Source: Dehalococcoidia bacterium
Lineage (GTDB): Bacteria > Chloroflexota > Dehalococcoidia > GIF9 > UBA5629
Length of the DNA: 64,000 nt
Reading direction: 5' to 3'
Assembly: GCA_041653995.1 (NCBI GenBank)
Contig: JBAZEK010000004.1
Location: 62,001 to 126,000, forward strand
Shown here: positions 27,793-35,700 of the stretch, piece after piece
How positions within the stretch are numbered: position 1 is the stretch's first letter
Layout of the letters: every line of letters starts with the position of its first letter
Program-made: the position numbers and the translations under genes
Notes under the pieces: model-generated
Told to the model about the DNA's origin: nothing
Databases searched by the model: none
The model's input: the letters and a program-made list of their open reading frames with translations, nothing else

Positions 27793-28248
27793 TCAGCCCT
27801 CCACCTTGAGTTCCATTACTTCCTGGAAATTACGCACAATATAGTATCTTTTGGCCTTTATTTTAAAAAGCGCTGAATCAGGGGAATGGACGAATTTCTC
27901 AAGGTTATGATGTTTAATAAGGTAGAGGCAGCGCAGGCTCTCCAACTCATTCCCTTTCACCTCTTCCGCAGATCCGATGACGGTGACCGCTATGGCGTTG
28001 CGAAAATCCGAATCCCGGTTGGTGCGGTTGTCGATCAACATCGAGACGTTGTTGTTGGATAGAAGGTTGGAATATTTGTTGGTGGCGCGCCTGGTAGCGA
28101 ATATTATGTTCTTGAGGTCATCTGTAGAGGCAAAGGCGACCAGGTTGCTGTATGGGCGTGTCAGTTGCTGCGTGGCCATCGCAGCAAACAGCTGGCTGCG
28201 GAAAAGCTCCCTCAGTATCTTTTTTAACTGAACCTCGTCATCGGTCAT
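27793..28248 (-). CDS. Pyridoxamine 5'-phosphate oxidase-like (PNPOx) protein
   Basis: A 151-residue split-barrel flavin-binding protein. The segments LFAAMATQQLTRPYSNLVAFASTDDLKNIIFATRRATNKYSN and VSMLIDNRTN are typical of the PNPOx-like family that binds FMN, F420 or haem. Family members have very diverse roles and the short length argues against true PdxH. It lies 62 bases upstream of rlmB on the same strand and may be co-transcribed, with no visible functional link. Confidence 0.82.
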   Translation of the reverse strand: MTDDEVQLKKILRELFRSQLFAAMATQQLTRPYSNLVAFASTDDLKNIIFATRRATNKYSNLLSNNNVSMLIDNRTNRDSDFRNAIAVTVIGSAEEVKGNELESLRCLYLIKHHNLEKFVHSPDSALFKIKAKRYYIVRNFQEVMELKVEG

Positions 28249-28353
28249 ATCCAGCGCCCTGTGGCTATTTTACAACATTTAGCTGTCTCAAGTCCGTTGA
28301 CTACCGAAATACAGGTTTTTCAGGATATCAAGTGTATGAAGCGGGAATGCGAT

Positions 28354-28914
28354 TCATTTGCCAGGTATCTCGCCGATGCTTACGATGCGCTCCTTATTGA
28401 GCGCGATAAAATCGAAGCGAGACCGTTTGCCGGGCATGGCCGGCTCTATCTTCGCCTGTGTCAGAGGTATAAAACGCTCCTCGGTTTCCAGTGTATCGGT
28501 TATATGGCCCCAGGATTCTATGTAGATACAGCCGTTGATCTTGAACTGTATGGTCGCGGCCCCGGCTGCATAGGCCATGACCGTCACCGGCAGCTTCTGG
28601 CTGAACGGATATGTTGTGAGCGGTTTGTCGGGAGTTGCGCTCATGGCCTGAGCCACGAATATTATGTTGTTTTTGGATATGTGCAGGTGGGATACCGTCG
28701 TTTTACCGCCCTTTAAATCACCTACCGTGACATCCGACAGAGTTAGAAAATCCATTAAGCGCGATCGTGTTTCCGTTCTGATGCCTTCATTCAAGGCATC
28801 TATTAAACGCTGGCTGAAATCGCAGCGCATTTTACCGCTGAATACCAGCTCGCCCGTACATACCAGCACATCGAATTGCCGGTGAAGCTCACAACCTTCT
28901 GACTCGGGATCCAT
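28354..28914 (-). CDS. Uncharacterised protein, possibly DUF6812-like
   Basis: A 186-residue soluble protein without signal peptide or membrane segment. Its first half, with GELVFSGKMRCDFSQRLIDALNE followed by FLTLSDVTV and an IIFVAQ strand, resembles small beta-barrel domains named DUF6812, but I am not certain. Nothing catalytic is evident. ATG 28914 follows a TTG in the same frame; the ribosome site is weak. It is upstream of the PNPOx-like gene on the same strand, 105 bases away, and divergent from the secreted repeat protein. Confidence 0.65.
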   Translation of the reverse strand: MDPESEGCELHRQFDVLVCTGELVFSGKMRCDFSQRLIDALNEGIRTETRSRLMDFLTLSDVTVGDLKGGKTTVSHLHISKNNIIFVAQAMSATPDKPLTTYPFSQKLPVTVMAYAAGAATIQFKINGCIYIESWGHITDTLETEERFIPLTQAKIEPAMPGKRSRFDFIALNKERIVSIGEIPGK

Positions 28915-28975
28915 CAAAATTACTCTCTGCTACCTGCAAAGGCAACCTGTATCCATATACTATGGCAGGAGCAAG

Positions 28976-28987
28976 TTGACCTGTCAA
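28976..28987. promoter_or_regulatory. TTGACCTGTCAA palindrome in a divergent gap
   Basis: A TTGAC/GTCAA inverted repeat with a two-base centre. On the minus strand it contains a perfect TTGACA, 19 bases before a TAGTAT, so it may be the -35 of the DUF6812-like gene, an operator, or both. On the plus strand I see no matching -10. Confidence 0.3.
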
Positions 28988-29126
28988 GCATCCCGCCTGC
29001 GCATAAACAATTCGTTGCACCCTGCGTTATATAAGGCGTGACGCACGTCGAAGGAGGTACACATGTGCACTTAAACGAAGTGATCATGACCGACATGGCA
29101 ACATCATCTATAAAGGAGGCTGTAAT

Positions 29127-30413
29127 TTGAAATACATTATTTCAGGTCTTTTAACACTATTGATCGGGATAACAATGGCCCTGCCCGCGGCTGTTCCAGT
29201 CCGGGCGGATTCAGGCAAAAATAAAGTGCCCCCTTCCGTAAAAAAACATGCGCTGACGATCAAGGTTGATAATCCTGTGGTGGTAGGCCAGCCGGTAACT
29301 ATCACCGTTTTGAGCAGGCCCAGCCACGAGACAATTGCAGGAGCCCCGGTCTACGCCATAAAAACGGAGAATAGGGTCGGCCCGGCTGGCACAGACAATT
29401 ATACTACCCTTGTCGGCGAGGTTGAAGCTCTGATGGAGTCCAACGGGACACTACTCGGTACTTCCGGCAGCGACGGCAGACTAATAGCTACGGTATCCGA
29501 GGCCGGCCGGTATATATTAATAGCCACTAAAGACGGCTATACACCCGGCTTTGCCAGGTTGCAGGCCAAACAGAAAAATGAAAACCTGAAGCTCAGGTTG
29601 ATCCTGCAGGCTCCAACCTCTACCCCGGCAGGTCAACAGATCACGGTTAAAGTGACCGGCGGCAGCTCCGGCCCGGCAGTGGACAATGCCACAATCAGTG
29701 CTATTAAAACAAGCGGTATTATCAAGCCAGTCGTTAGGCCGGCGCCGATACCGGCAGAAAACGGCACCACCACCCGGATGGTCATAAGCCAGCAGGCTCC
29801 TATTATGATCGATACCGAGCAGGAGGACGCGTTGGCCGGCAGGCTGGGTAAAAGGGAGATAGTACTGGGCAGCAGCAACAGCGCCGGGGAGGTCGTTTAC
29901 ACGTTCACGGATGCCGGCACATACATGTTGCTGGCCAGAAAGAACGGCTACCTTCCGGGTGCCCGCAGGATCAATGTCCAATCTGACACGGCATCGAAGT
30001 CGCTGGAGATAAAGGCAACCATCAACTTAACAACCGGTCAGTCTTCCGGCGTACTGGTTACAGAAAAAGGCAGCAGCCAGCCGGTGGAGGGAGCCGCAGT
30101 TTATTCACTTAAAGTAGAAAACAACAGGGCTATAAAACAGCTGCCCCCCACAACCAATAACTTTAAGGCGCAGCTGATCCGGGCAGGAAACGATGCCGCC
30201 AGAGTCAAAGAAAACGGTGTGCTGGTCGGCAACACGGACAGCGCAGGCCAGGTCTCGTACAGCTTCCCGTCGTCCGGCCAGTATATGCTGGCCGCCTTCA
30301 AGGACGGCTACAGGGCTGCAATTACACGAGCAGGCTATTTCCCGCCGGTGTCCGCAACGACCGGAGCAAATGTGACCAGTACTCTTCCGGTAACAACAAC
30401 AACAACTGAATGA
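29127..30413 (+). CDS. Secreted protein with three internal beta-sandwich repeats
   Basis: A 428-residue exported protein. An N-terminal signal peptide (about residues 1-27, cleavage near VRA-DSG) is followed by three repeats of roughly 115-135 residues. Each starts with a strand like QPVTITV, passes through a PVYAIK/ATISAIK/AVYSLK strand and ends with the pattern GxxxSxGxxxYxFxxxGxYMLxAxKxGYxPG, as in carboxypeptidase-regulatory-like or Ig-like domains. The C-terminus is a Thr-rich tail without a sorting signal. The start is TTG at 29127: AAGGAGG lies eight bases upstream, and no nearby ATG fits. Function is unknown; adhesion or envelope structure is plausible. Confidence 0.82.
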   Translation: MKYIISGLLTLLIGITMALPAAVPVRADSGKNKVPPSVKKHALTIKVDNPVVVGQPVTITVLSRPSHETIAGAPVYAIKTENRVGPAGTDNYTTLVGEVEALMESNGTLLGTSGSDGRLIATVSEAGRYILIATKDGYTPGFARLQAKQKNENLKLRLILQAPTSTPAGQQITVKVTGGSSGPAVDNATISAIKTSGIIKPVVRPAPIPAENGTTTRMVISQQAPIMIDTEQEDALAGRLGKREIVLGSSNSAGEVVYTFTDAGTYMLLARKNGYLPGARRINVQSDTASKSLEIKATINLTTGQSSGVLVTEKGSSQPVEGAAVYSLKVENNRAIKQLPPTTNNFKAQLIRAGNDAARVKENGVLVGNTDSAGQVSYSFPSSGQYMLAAFKDGYRAAITRAGYFPPVSATTGANVTSTLPVTTTTTE

Positions 30414-30431
30414 TTTTCGGCAGTTAAAAGA

Positions 30432-30461
30432 GCAGGGGCGGATCTGAAGATCCGCCCCTGC
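30432..30461. terminator. Perfect 13-bp hairpin between converging genes
   Basis: GCAGGGGCGGATC and GATCCGCCCCTGC form a perfect GC-rich stem with a TGAA loop. On the minus strand it is followed by TCTTTT, so it should end the Smr/tilS transcript; on the plus strand the T tract is poor but it may still end the secreted protein's mRNA. Confidence 0.7.
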
Positions 30462-30481
30462 ATCGTCTACTTTAACAGCAT

Positions 30482-30781
30482 TTACAATTCCACAATGGTT
30501 GCACCGGTGCTGCCTTCGTATCGGCTACCTGTGCGGAAAGACTTCACCAGCGGGTGGCTTTTCAGTTCACGCATCACAACCTGCCGCAGAGCGCCCGTCC
30601 CCTTGCCGTGTACGATCCTGACTTCCTTCAACCCTGCCAGGCAGGCATCGTTGAGATATCCATGGATCATAGGAAGGGCCTCATCTACAGTTAAGGCATG
30701 CAGATCGAGCTCCGGATGGACGCCGGCTTTTCCCTCCGGGGTGGAGTGCCTTTGAAAATCCATACGTTGTTTATGTTTCAT
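30482..30781 (-). CDS. Stand-alone Smr domain protein
   Basis: A 99-residue protein that is nearly all Smr domain, the nuclease-like module found at the C-terminus of MutS2. Key motifs are ELDLHALTVDEA near residue 25 (usually LDLHG, here Ala) and IVHGKGTGALRQ near residue 57, ending in GATIVEL. Smr domains cut or bind branched DNA or, in MutS2, collided ribosome-bound mRNA. The catalytic-type HGKG is kept. It starts six bases after tilS, so it is in the same operon. Confidence 0.88.
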   Translation of the reverse strand: MKHKQRMDFQRHSTPEGKAGVHPELDLHALTVDEALPMIHGYLNDACLAGLKEVRIVHGKGTGALRQVVMRELKSHPLVKSFRTGSRYEGSTGATIVEL

Positions 30782-30787
30782 CCAGCC

Positions 30788-32215
30788 TCATTCCGCCCTG
30801 TGAAAATCCAGCCGGAGCACTTCCTGAGTAGAGGTCGTAACCTTGGCGCGGTCATCTATGCGCCAGCCGACAATCCAGACTATTTGTTCGGGAGAACATA
30901 CGACGGGGACGCTGTTTCGCCATGAGCGCGGTATGGAGGAGTCGACCATGAAGTCCTGCAATTTGCGGCCGTGCGCCATGCCCAGGGGGTGAAAGCGGTC
31001 CCCTGCTCTGCGCCCCCTTACGCTGAGACGCCTGCCGATCCTGGCCAGGTCAAAGCTTGCGCTGAATATGTCATCGTCCTTAAAGAAATTCTCACTCATT
31101 ATGGTGGCTGACACCAACCAGCCGGGCAGCTTTGTTTCGCCCGGTATATTGAGCACATAGTCGCAGTCCAGGACCGGCCAGGGGCAGGCCGACGTACCGG
31201 GAGCCGTCACGACCATACGATTCCGCTCGTTGGTAACGACCGCACCTCCAGGCAGATACACGCTCCTGCCCGTATTTGAAAACAGCAGCCTGATCAGGGC
31301 GTCAACATGAACGGACTCGATATCTTTCAAGCTCCCGCAGGCACGTTCAATCATAATGCGAAATATCCTGCGCTGCAGCGCCAGCGGAAGCCCGCGTAAC
31401 TTGCCTGAATCGAGACATGTCAGGTGTCCTTCGCCGGTCACCAGCGACCTGCATACAGCGGCAGCCTGTTCATCGATAAAGTCAGTGTCTTCGCCAGCCA
31501 GGTCCGCCAGTCTCAACAGGGCACCGTCGATATCCGCGTTGTACTGTCTGAGCAGCGGTATCAGTTCGAGCCGTATCCGATTGCGCAAAAATCGCACCTG
31601 ATCGTTGGAGGTGTCTTTTCGCGGCTGCAGGCCATTCGCAGTGCAATAGGCTTCGGTCTCATGTCTGGTGATCTCGAGAAGAGGCCGGATCACCCAGATA
31701 CCGTCCTCTCCGGCGCCATACGGTATGTGCGACGCCGGCCTCAGACCGCGCAGGCCCTGTATGCCGGATCCCCGCAAAATATGCATGAGCGTTGTCTCGG
31801 CCTGATCGTCTCGCGTATGCCCGACCACCACACGCTTGGCCCCGGTCTGCCTAGCTGTATCGCCCAGAAAACGATACCTCACCTCACGGGCGGCTTCCTC
31901 GAGAGAGATTTTTCTCTTACTTCGCCATTCAGCCACGTCTCTTTTTTCGATCGTAGTTGGTATTCCCAGGGAAGACGCCAGATTCGCAACGTATTCCGCA
32001 TCTGCCCCGGACTCGCTGCGCAGTCCATGATCAAGGTGGGCTACGTGCACCTGAATATCCAGTACTTCCTTCAAACTGTTAAGTACATGCATCATACATA
32101 CCGAGTCCGGCCCACCCGATACCGCCACCACTACCTTCTCGCCACCCGATATCAGCCCGTATTCCCTGATAAAACCGCTTATGCGTTTTTCGAGAGCGTT
32201 GCTGTCGGCAGGCAA
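30788..32215 (-). CDS. tilS: tRNA(Ile)-lysidine synthetase TilS
   Basis: A 475-residue enzyme that attaches lysine to C34 of tRNA-Ile(CAU), changing its codon from AUG to AUA. The ATP-pyrophosphatase loop SGGPDS is at residues 34-39 (after KVVVAV). HLDHGLR, GHTRDDQAETTLMHILRGSG and the RFLRNRIR motif are typical. The C-terminal substrate-binding domain ends with a GRKLQDFMVD segment. It starts one base after the stop of the phosphatase gene and is followed by the Smr gene, so the three form an operon. Confidence 0.95.
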   Translation of the reverse strand: MPADSNALEKRISGFIREYGLISGGEKVVVAVSGGPDSVCMMHVLNSLKEVLDIQVHVAHLDHGLRSESGADAEYVANLASSLGIPTTIEKRDVAEWRSKRKISLEEAAREVRYRFLGDTARQTGAKRVVVGHTRDDQAETTLMHILRGSGIQGLRGLRPASHIPYGAGEDGIWVIRPLLEITRHETEAYCTANGLQPRKDTSNDQVRFLRNRIRLELIPLLRQYNADIDGALLRLADLAGEDTDFIDEQAAAVCRSLVTGEGHLTCLDSGKLRGLPLALQRRIFRIMIERACGSLKDIESVHVDALIRLLFSNTGRSVYLPGGAVVTNERNRMVVTAPGTSACPWPVLDCDYVLNIPGETKLPGWLVSATIMSENFFKDDDIFSASFDLARIGRRLSVRGRRAGDRFHPLGMAHGRKLQDFMVDSSIPRSWRNSVPVVCSPEQIVWIVGWRIDDRAKVTTSTQEVLRLDFHRAE

Positions 32216-32216
32216 G

Positions 32217-32831
32217 CTATAACTCCTTTAAATGACAGATATCACTCAGCAGCAGAAGTCGCGGTGGATGATCTTGTTTAAAATCCAGAATAGTCAGGCT
32301 GCTGGGCTGTATGCGTACTCGTACGAGGTGAGTGAGAGGCATCCCGAGCGCGGTGCATACTACTGTAGCAGTTACAAAGTAGTGTGAGACCACTGCGGCA
32401 CTGCCGCCGGGATTGGCCTCCACAATTCGTTTGATGGTCGCCCACACCCTATCCCTGAATTGGCCGAGATTCTCGCCGCCCTTGAAATCGACGGCGTCTC
32501 CTTTGGTCTGCCAGTCTACCAGAAACTGGCTGAAATTCTGACCGAAAGTATCAAGCGACATACCCTCCATCTCCCCCACGTGTATCTCCCTCAGATCAGG
32601 CTCGGATACGACCTCCAGTTTGTGCGGACCGGCCACGGCGTGGGCGGTGTCAAGTGCGCGTTTGAGCGGGCTCGAATACACGGCCGTCAGCGAATAATCG
32701 CGCATGGCCTCACCCAGCCTCTCAGCCTGCGCCTTACCTTTCTCGCTCAAGTCCGTGTCGCTGCCGCTGCCCTGGATGATGCGCTGCTGGTTCCAGGTAG
32801 TCTCGCCGTGCCTTATAAGGTATAGCTTGAT
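32217..32831 (-). CDS. Histidine phosphatase with apparent ATC start codon
   Basis: A 204-residue member of the phosphoglycerate mutase-like histidine phosphatase family. Reading from codon ATC at 32831, the protein starts KLYLIRHGETTWNQ, which holds the catalytic RHG; further on are SSPLKRALDTA and VVSHYFV with the second catalytic histidine. The first standard start codon in this frame is TTG at 32750, which would delete RHGE. Between the upstream in-frame stop and the ATC there is no ATG, GTG or TTG, but GGAGG lies nine bases before the ATC and a TATAAT promoter lies further up. Either ATC is used for initiation or a base differs from the true genome. The substrate is unknown; a CobC-like or broad role is possible. 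Confidence 0.8.
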   Translation of the reverse strand: MKLYLIRHGETTWNQQRIIQGSGSDTDLSEKGKAQAERLGEAMRDYSLTAVYSSPLKRALDTAHAVAGPHKLEVVSEPDLREIHVGEMEGMSLDTFGQNFSQFLVDWQTKGDAVDFKGGENLGQFRDRVWATIKRIVEANPGGSAAVVSHYFVTATVVCTALGMPLTHLVRVRIQPSSLTILDFKQDHPPRLLLLSDICHLKEL

Positions 32832-32862
32832 CTCGTCTTTCCTCCATTCAGGATAACGGCTT

Positions 32863-32891
32863 ATTATATTGCTTCAAGTTGGAAATTTAAA
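32863..32891 (-). promoter_or_regulatory. Promoter for the phosphatase-tilS-smr operon
   Basis: Minus-strand TTTAAA (32891-32886), 17-base spacer, TATAAT (32868-32863). The start of transcription would be near 32856, about 25 bases before the ATC start, with GGAGG at 32845-32841 in between. Confidence 0.5.
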
Positions 32892-32967
32892 ATTACCGGC
32901 GTTTTGAAAAAATGCGCCTGCATGGTAAACACGTCAAGAGAGGTCCTTCAAGTGCGCCCGCCGCTTT

Positions 32968-33609
32968 TTACGTAAAGACGAGCTTCGTCCTCTGAATCGA
33001 TGAGGGGAATCCGCTGAATCCAAGGGCCTTGATGATCTGCTCCGGCCTGCCCGATCCGGAAGAATCGCAGCGCAGCCGCATACCGATCATGTATACCTCA
33101 TCTTTTTCCCCTGCCATCCAAAGGTCGTCGAGCAATGGCCGTAGATCATAAAAACGTTCACCCGTGTCGCGGGAATGATGCCAGGGCAGAGTTTCCAGAG
33201 CCAGCAACGATTTAAGCGAGCGTTCGATGTTCTCTGCCCCCTGCTGTGATTCCACTTCGACCACGTATTCGGCGTAGCGCAGACGTGATTGCAGCGATGG
33301 AGCTTCAAGGCTGACCGGCTGGGCATCGATAATCGAAATGCCATCAGGCAGTTGCGGGGCAACTTTTTGAAGGAAATTGCCGGGAGTGATGCGTCGGCTT
33401 AGAAAAACGTCCATCAATTCGGATTTGCTGGTCACGCCCACAGCCAGGGGAGCGGCCAGGGAGATCCTGGGATGGGGGCTGAAGCCCTCGGAGTAGGCAA
33501 GTTCCACACCCGCCCTGCGAAATACGCGCTCCCAGAGCCTCATCAAGTCGAGATGCGAAAGGAATTTAAGCTGTAGGCCGCGGCTGAACTTAAGTCGCAG
33601 ACGGTGCAT
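32968..33609 (-). CDS. DUF2344/TIGR03936 radical-SAM-linked protein
   Basis: A 213-residue protein of the TIGR03936 family, recognised by RLKFSRGLQLKFLSHLDLMRLWERVFRRAGVELAYSEGFSPHPRISLAAPL at its start. Family members are usually fused to or next to a TIGR03960 radical SAM protein and near RNase G and ribosomal genes. None of these partners is present here. The function is not established. The start overlaps the end of the CorC-like gene by 20 bases, so the two are co-transcribed. Confidence 0.9.
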   Translation of the reverse strand: MHRLRLKFSRGLQLKFLSHLDLMRLWERVFRRAGVELAYSEGFSPHPRISLAAPLAVGVTSKSELMDVFLSRRITPGNFLQKVAPQLPDGISIIDAQPVSLEAPSLQSRLRYAEYVVEVESQQGAENIERSLKSLLALETLPWHHSRDTGERFYDLRPLLDDLWMAGEKDEVYMIGMRLRCDSSGSGRPEQIIKALGFSGFPSSIQRTKLVFT

Positions 33610-34867
33610 TCTTTTCCCTGGTTATGGTGATGCGCTCGATTTTGCGGTTGACGATCTCCGTAATAGTGATCCTGAGGTCACGATACTTGAAATGTTCGCC
33701 TTTTCTCGGAATGCGCCCGAGATGGCTGAGGATAAAACCGGCAACAGTGTCGTAATCACCCTCGGGAAGGTCCAGGTCAAGCTCGTCGTTGGCTTCCTCC
33801 ACCCTGAGACCCCCATCGATATCGTAGGTATTTGCATCTATGGGGATGATCTCTTTCTCGCCGGCCACCATTTCGTCTCCGATGCTTCCCATGATCTCAG
33901 AAGCCAGGTGCTCGAGATTAGCAATGCCGGCCACGCCGCCGAACTCATCTATGACGATTGCCATATGAAAGTTATGGTCTCTCATCTCAGCCAGCACCTC
34001 GCCCAGCCGCTTGGTCTCGGGCACGAAATAGGCCTGACGTACCAGACCATCGATCGGATCACTGTCCTTTATTTCGCTCCGGGCTATAGCCATCAGCACA
34101 TCCTTAACCGTCAGCATTCCCATCACATTATCCATACTCTCCTTGTAAACCGGGAACCTCGAATGGGGATGCTCGCTGTAAGTCTGGAGAAATTCCTCCA
34201 GTAAAGTGCCCTCCTCGATAAACGAAATCTCCGTTCGCGGCTGCATCACGTCGCTGACCGGCCGGTCGGGGAATTCAAAAGCCTTATGTATCATATCGGC
34301 TTCCGTCTCCTTCCAGACCCCCTCGGCTTCGCCGACATCTATGGCAGTGCGTATCTCAGCCTCATCCACGGTCATCCTTGCCTCGCCGTTATCGGTCACC
34401 ATGCGGGTGAAGCCGGCGCCGATCTTATTCAACACCCACACAAACGGGTAAAGTATCCAGATAAGAAGCTGCACGGGAATGCTGTAGGCCAGCGCCATCT
34501 TCTCCGCGTTATGGGCCGCGACAGTCTTGGGGATTACCTCGCCCAGCACCAGTACCAATATTGTTATACATATTGTGGCAACCAGCGCGCCCATATTAGG
34601 GCCGAAAAAGCCCACTGCAATAATCGTGCCCAGAGACGCTGCAGCGATATTGACAACGTTATTCCCCAGCAATATGGCGGAGAGGAACATGCCGGGCTGT
34701 TTCTGGAAGCTCTCCAGTATATCTGCAAACTTCACATCGTGGCTGAGCAGATGCTTGACCCTTATACGGCTCAGCGAAACAATGGCCACCTCGGCGCTGG
34801 AGAAGAAAGCAGATAGAAGGAGGCAGACCAGTATTAATATGAAGTATATGGTACGTTCACTATCCAT
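33590..34867 (-). CDS. CNNM/CorC-like membrane protein (DUF21-CBS-CorC_HlyC)
   Basis: A 425-residue membrane protein. A DUF21/CNNM domain with three to four membrane helices fills residues 1-190 (FILILVCLLLSAFFSSAEVA, LLGNNVVNIAAASLGT, LGEVIPKTVAAHNAE). Two CBS repeats follow at about 205-325 (SDVMQPRTEISFIEE, FHMAIVIDEFGGVAGI) and a CorC_HlyC FAD-like domain at about 340-420. Such proteins are linked with Mg2+ or Co2+ efflux and, in pathogens, were called hemolysins. No ribosome site precedes the ATG, although a strong promoter lies about 30 bases upstream. Confidence 0.92.
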   Translation of the reverse strand: MDSERTIYFILILVCLLLSAFFSSAEVAIVSLSRIRVKHLLSHDVKFADILESFQKQPGMFLSAILLGNNVVNIAAASLGTIIAVGFFGPNMGALVATICITILVLVLGEVIPKTVAAHNAEKMALAYSIPVQLLIWILYPFVWVLNKIGAGFTRMVTDNGEARMTVDEAEIRTAIDVGEAEGVWKETEADMIHKAFEFPDRPVSDVMQPRTEISFIEEGTLLEEFLQTYSEHPHSRFPVYKESMDNVMGMLTVKDVLMAIARSEIKDSDPIDGLVRQAYFVPETKRLGEVLAEMRDHNFHMAIVIDEFGGVAGIANLEHLASEIMGSIGDEMVAGEKEIIPIDANTYDIDGGLRVEEANDELDLDLPEGDYDTVAGFILSHLGRIPRKGEHFKYRDLRITITEIVNRKIERITITREKNAPSAT

Positions 34868-34897
34868 ATGATGCCCGTTCGCGCCGGGCTAAAGCTA

Positions 34898-34926
34898 TAA
34901 TATCATCCGCTATCTGCACAGTCAAA
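34898..34926 (-). promoter_or_regulatory. Promoter for the CorC-like operon
   Basis: Minus-strand TTGACT (34926-34921), 17-base spacer, TATTAT (34903-34898): five of six matches in each box. The leader would be about 24 bases. Confidence 0.6.
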
Positions 34927-34981
34927 GTTTGCGGCATGCCTGCCCTTCGGACTGGTACGGTGAAAGACCGCCCTCTAAACG

Positions 34982-34990
34982 TGATAGAAT
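34982..34990 (+). promoter_or_regulatory. Extended -10 promoter for the DUF6941 gene
   Basis: TGATAGAAT, an extended -10 (TGnTAnnAT), ends nine bases before the ATG at 35000. The mRNA would be leaderless or nearly so; no Shine-Dalgarno site is present. Confidence 0.45.
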
Positions 34991-34999
34991 TATGGGGCC

Positions 35000-35407
35000 A
35001 TGCAGGTGGATTTCGCTTTTATCTGCGACTATGCTGAGGCTACCAACAAGGTCAACGCGCTCGGCATAGGATTCGATACCATTATGGCAGGCCGCGTACC
35101 TGTCAGGCACCCAAATTTCTTCCTGGTCATCCAGTTGCGCGCCAACGTCGTTGAAGCGGGTGAAAAAAACTTCGAGGTACACCTCATCGACGACGATGGA
35201 AAGCAGATCATTCCTCCTATCAAAGGTACGCTCAACATACCGCGTCCTCCGGCGGGAACTGAGAGCACCGGCCGTATAGCCATGCGCTTCGATGGAGTGG
35301 AGTTTCCCAAGTACGGCGTATACTCAATACATGTCCTGGTCGAAGGGCACGAGATGAGCAGGATACCCCTTAGAGTGGCCCAACCACCTGCACAATCACA
35401 GAATTAG
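35000..35407 (+). CDS. DUF6941 family protein
   Basis: A 135-residue soluble protein beginning MQVDFAFICDYAEATNKVNALGIGFD, the typical opening of DUF6941. It is predicted to be mainly beta-strand, with FFLVIQLRAN, an acidic ELIDDDG-like turn and a final GVYSIHVLVEGHEMSRIPLRV sandwich strand. No catalytic motif is known. The family function is not established. It runs alone, divergent from the CorC-like gene. Confidence 0.8.
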   Translation: MQVDFAFICDYAEATNKVNALGIGFDTIMAGRVPVRHPNFFLVIQLRANVVEAGEKNFEVHLIDDDGKQIIPPIKGTLNIPRPPAGTESTGRIAMRFDGVEFPKYGVYSIHVLVEGHEMSRIPLRVAQPPAQSQN

Positions 35408-35425
35408 TAACCCGGCTGACTTCTT

Positions 35426-35632
35426 TTATGAACCACGCCGGGCGTAATCCGGGCACCAGACCGCGTTGGGCCGGGCCGGCTGATGGCATGCCCCTCGCCA
35501 GTCGTACTTACAGGAATCGCACAGGATCACCTTCATGCCCAGCGCCTGCTTAACGCTTATTTTGAGATTATCGAACCAGGAAGGTCCTGTTTTCTTTCGC
35601 CCTGACATAATATTTGAGTGTACTTCGTACAT
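35426..35632 (-). CDS. Small four-cysteine protein, unknown
   Basis: A 68-residue protein whose C-terminal half carries CDSC (residues 38-41), a single Cys at 49 and another at 60, with RGACHQPARP between, suggesting a small zinc or Fe-S site. The N-terminal third is basic. The start is not fixed by a clear ribosome site; residue 9 (Met) is an alternative. It lies between two plus-strand genes. I do not recognise the family. Confidence 0.55.
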   Translation of the reverse strand: MYEVHSNIMSGRKKTGPSWFDNLKISVKQALGMKVILCDSCKYDWRGACHQPARPNAVWCPDYARRGS

Positions 35633-35700
35633 CCACAGGCTGTCAAAAACCCGCTGTCCGTAGTAATATATCTAACTCCGCCCGAATAAGGAGATGAAAA

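Noticed and set aside
31424..32281. 285-codon plus-strand reading frame
   Set aside because: Antisense to tilS, with no recognisable motif; a codon-bias shadow.
32738..32847. ATG at 32847 as start of the phosphatase or a separate gene
   Set aside because: It is out of frame with RHGE, overlaps the GGAGG site and stops after about 37 codons.
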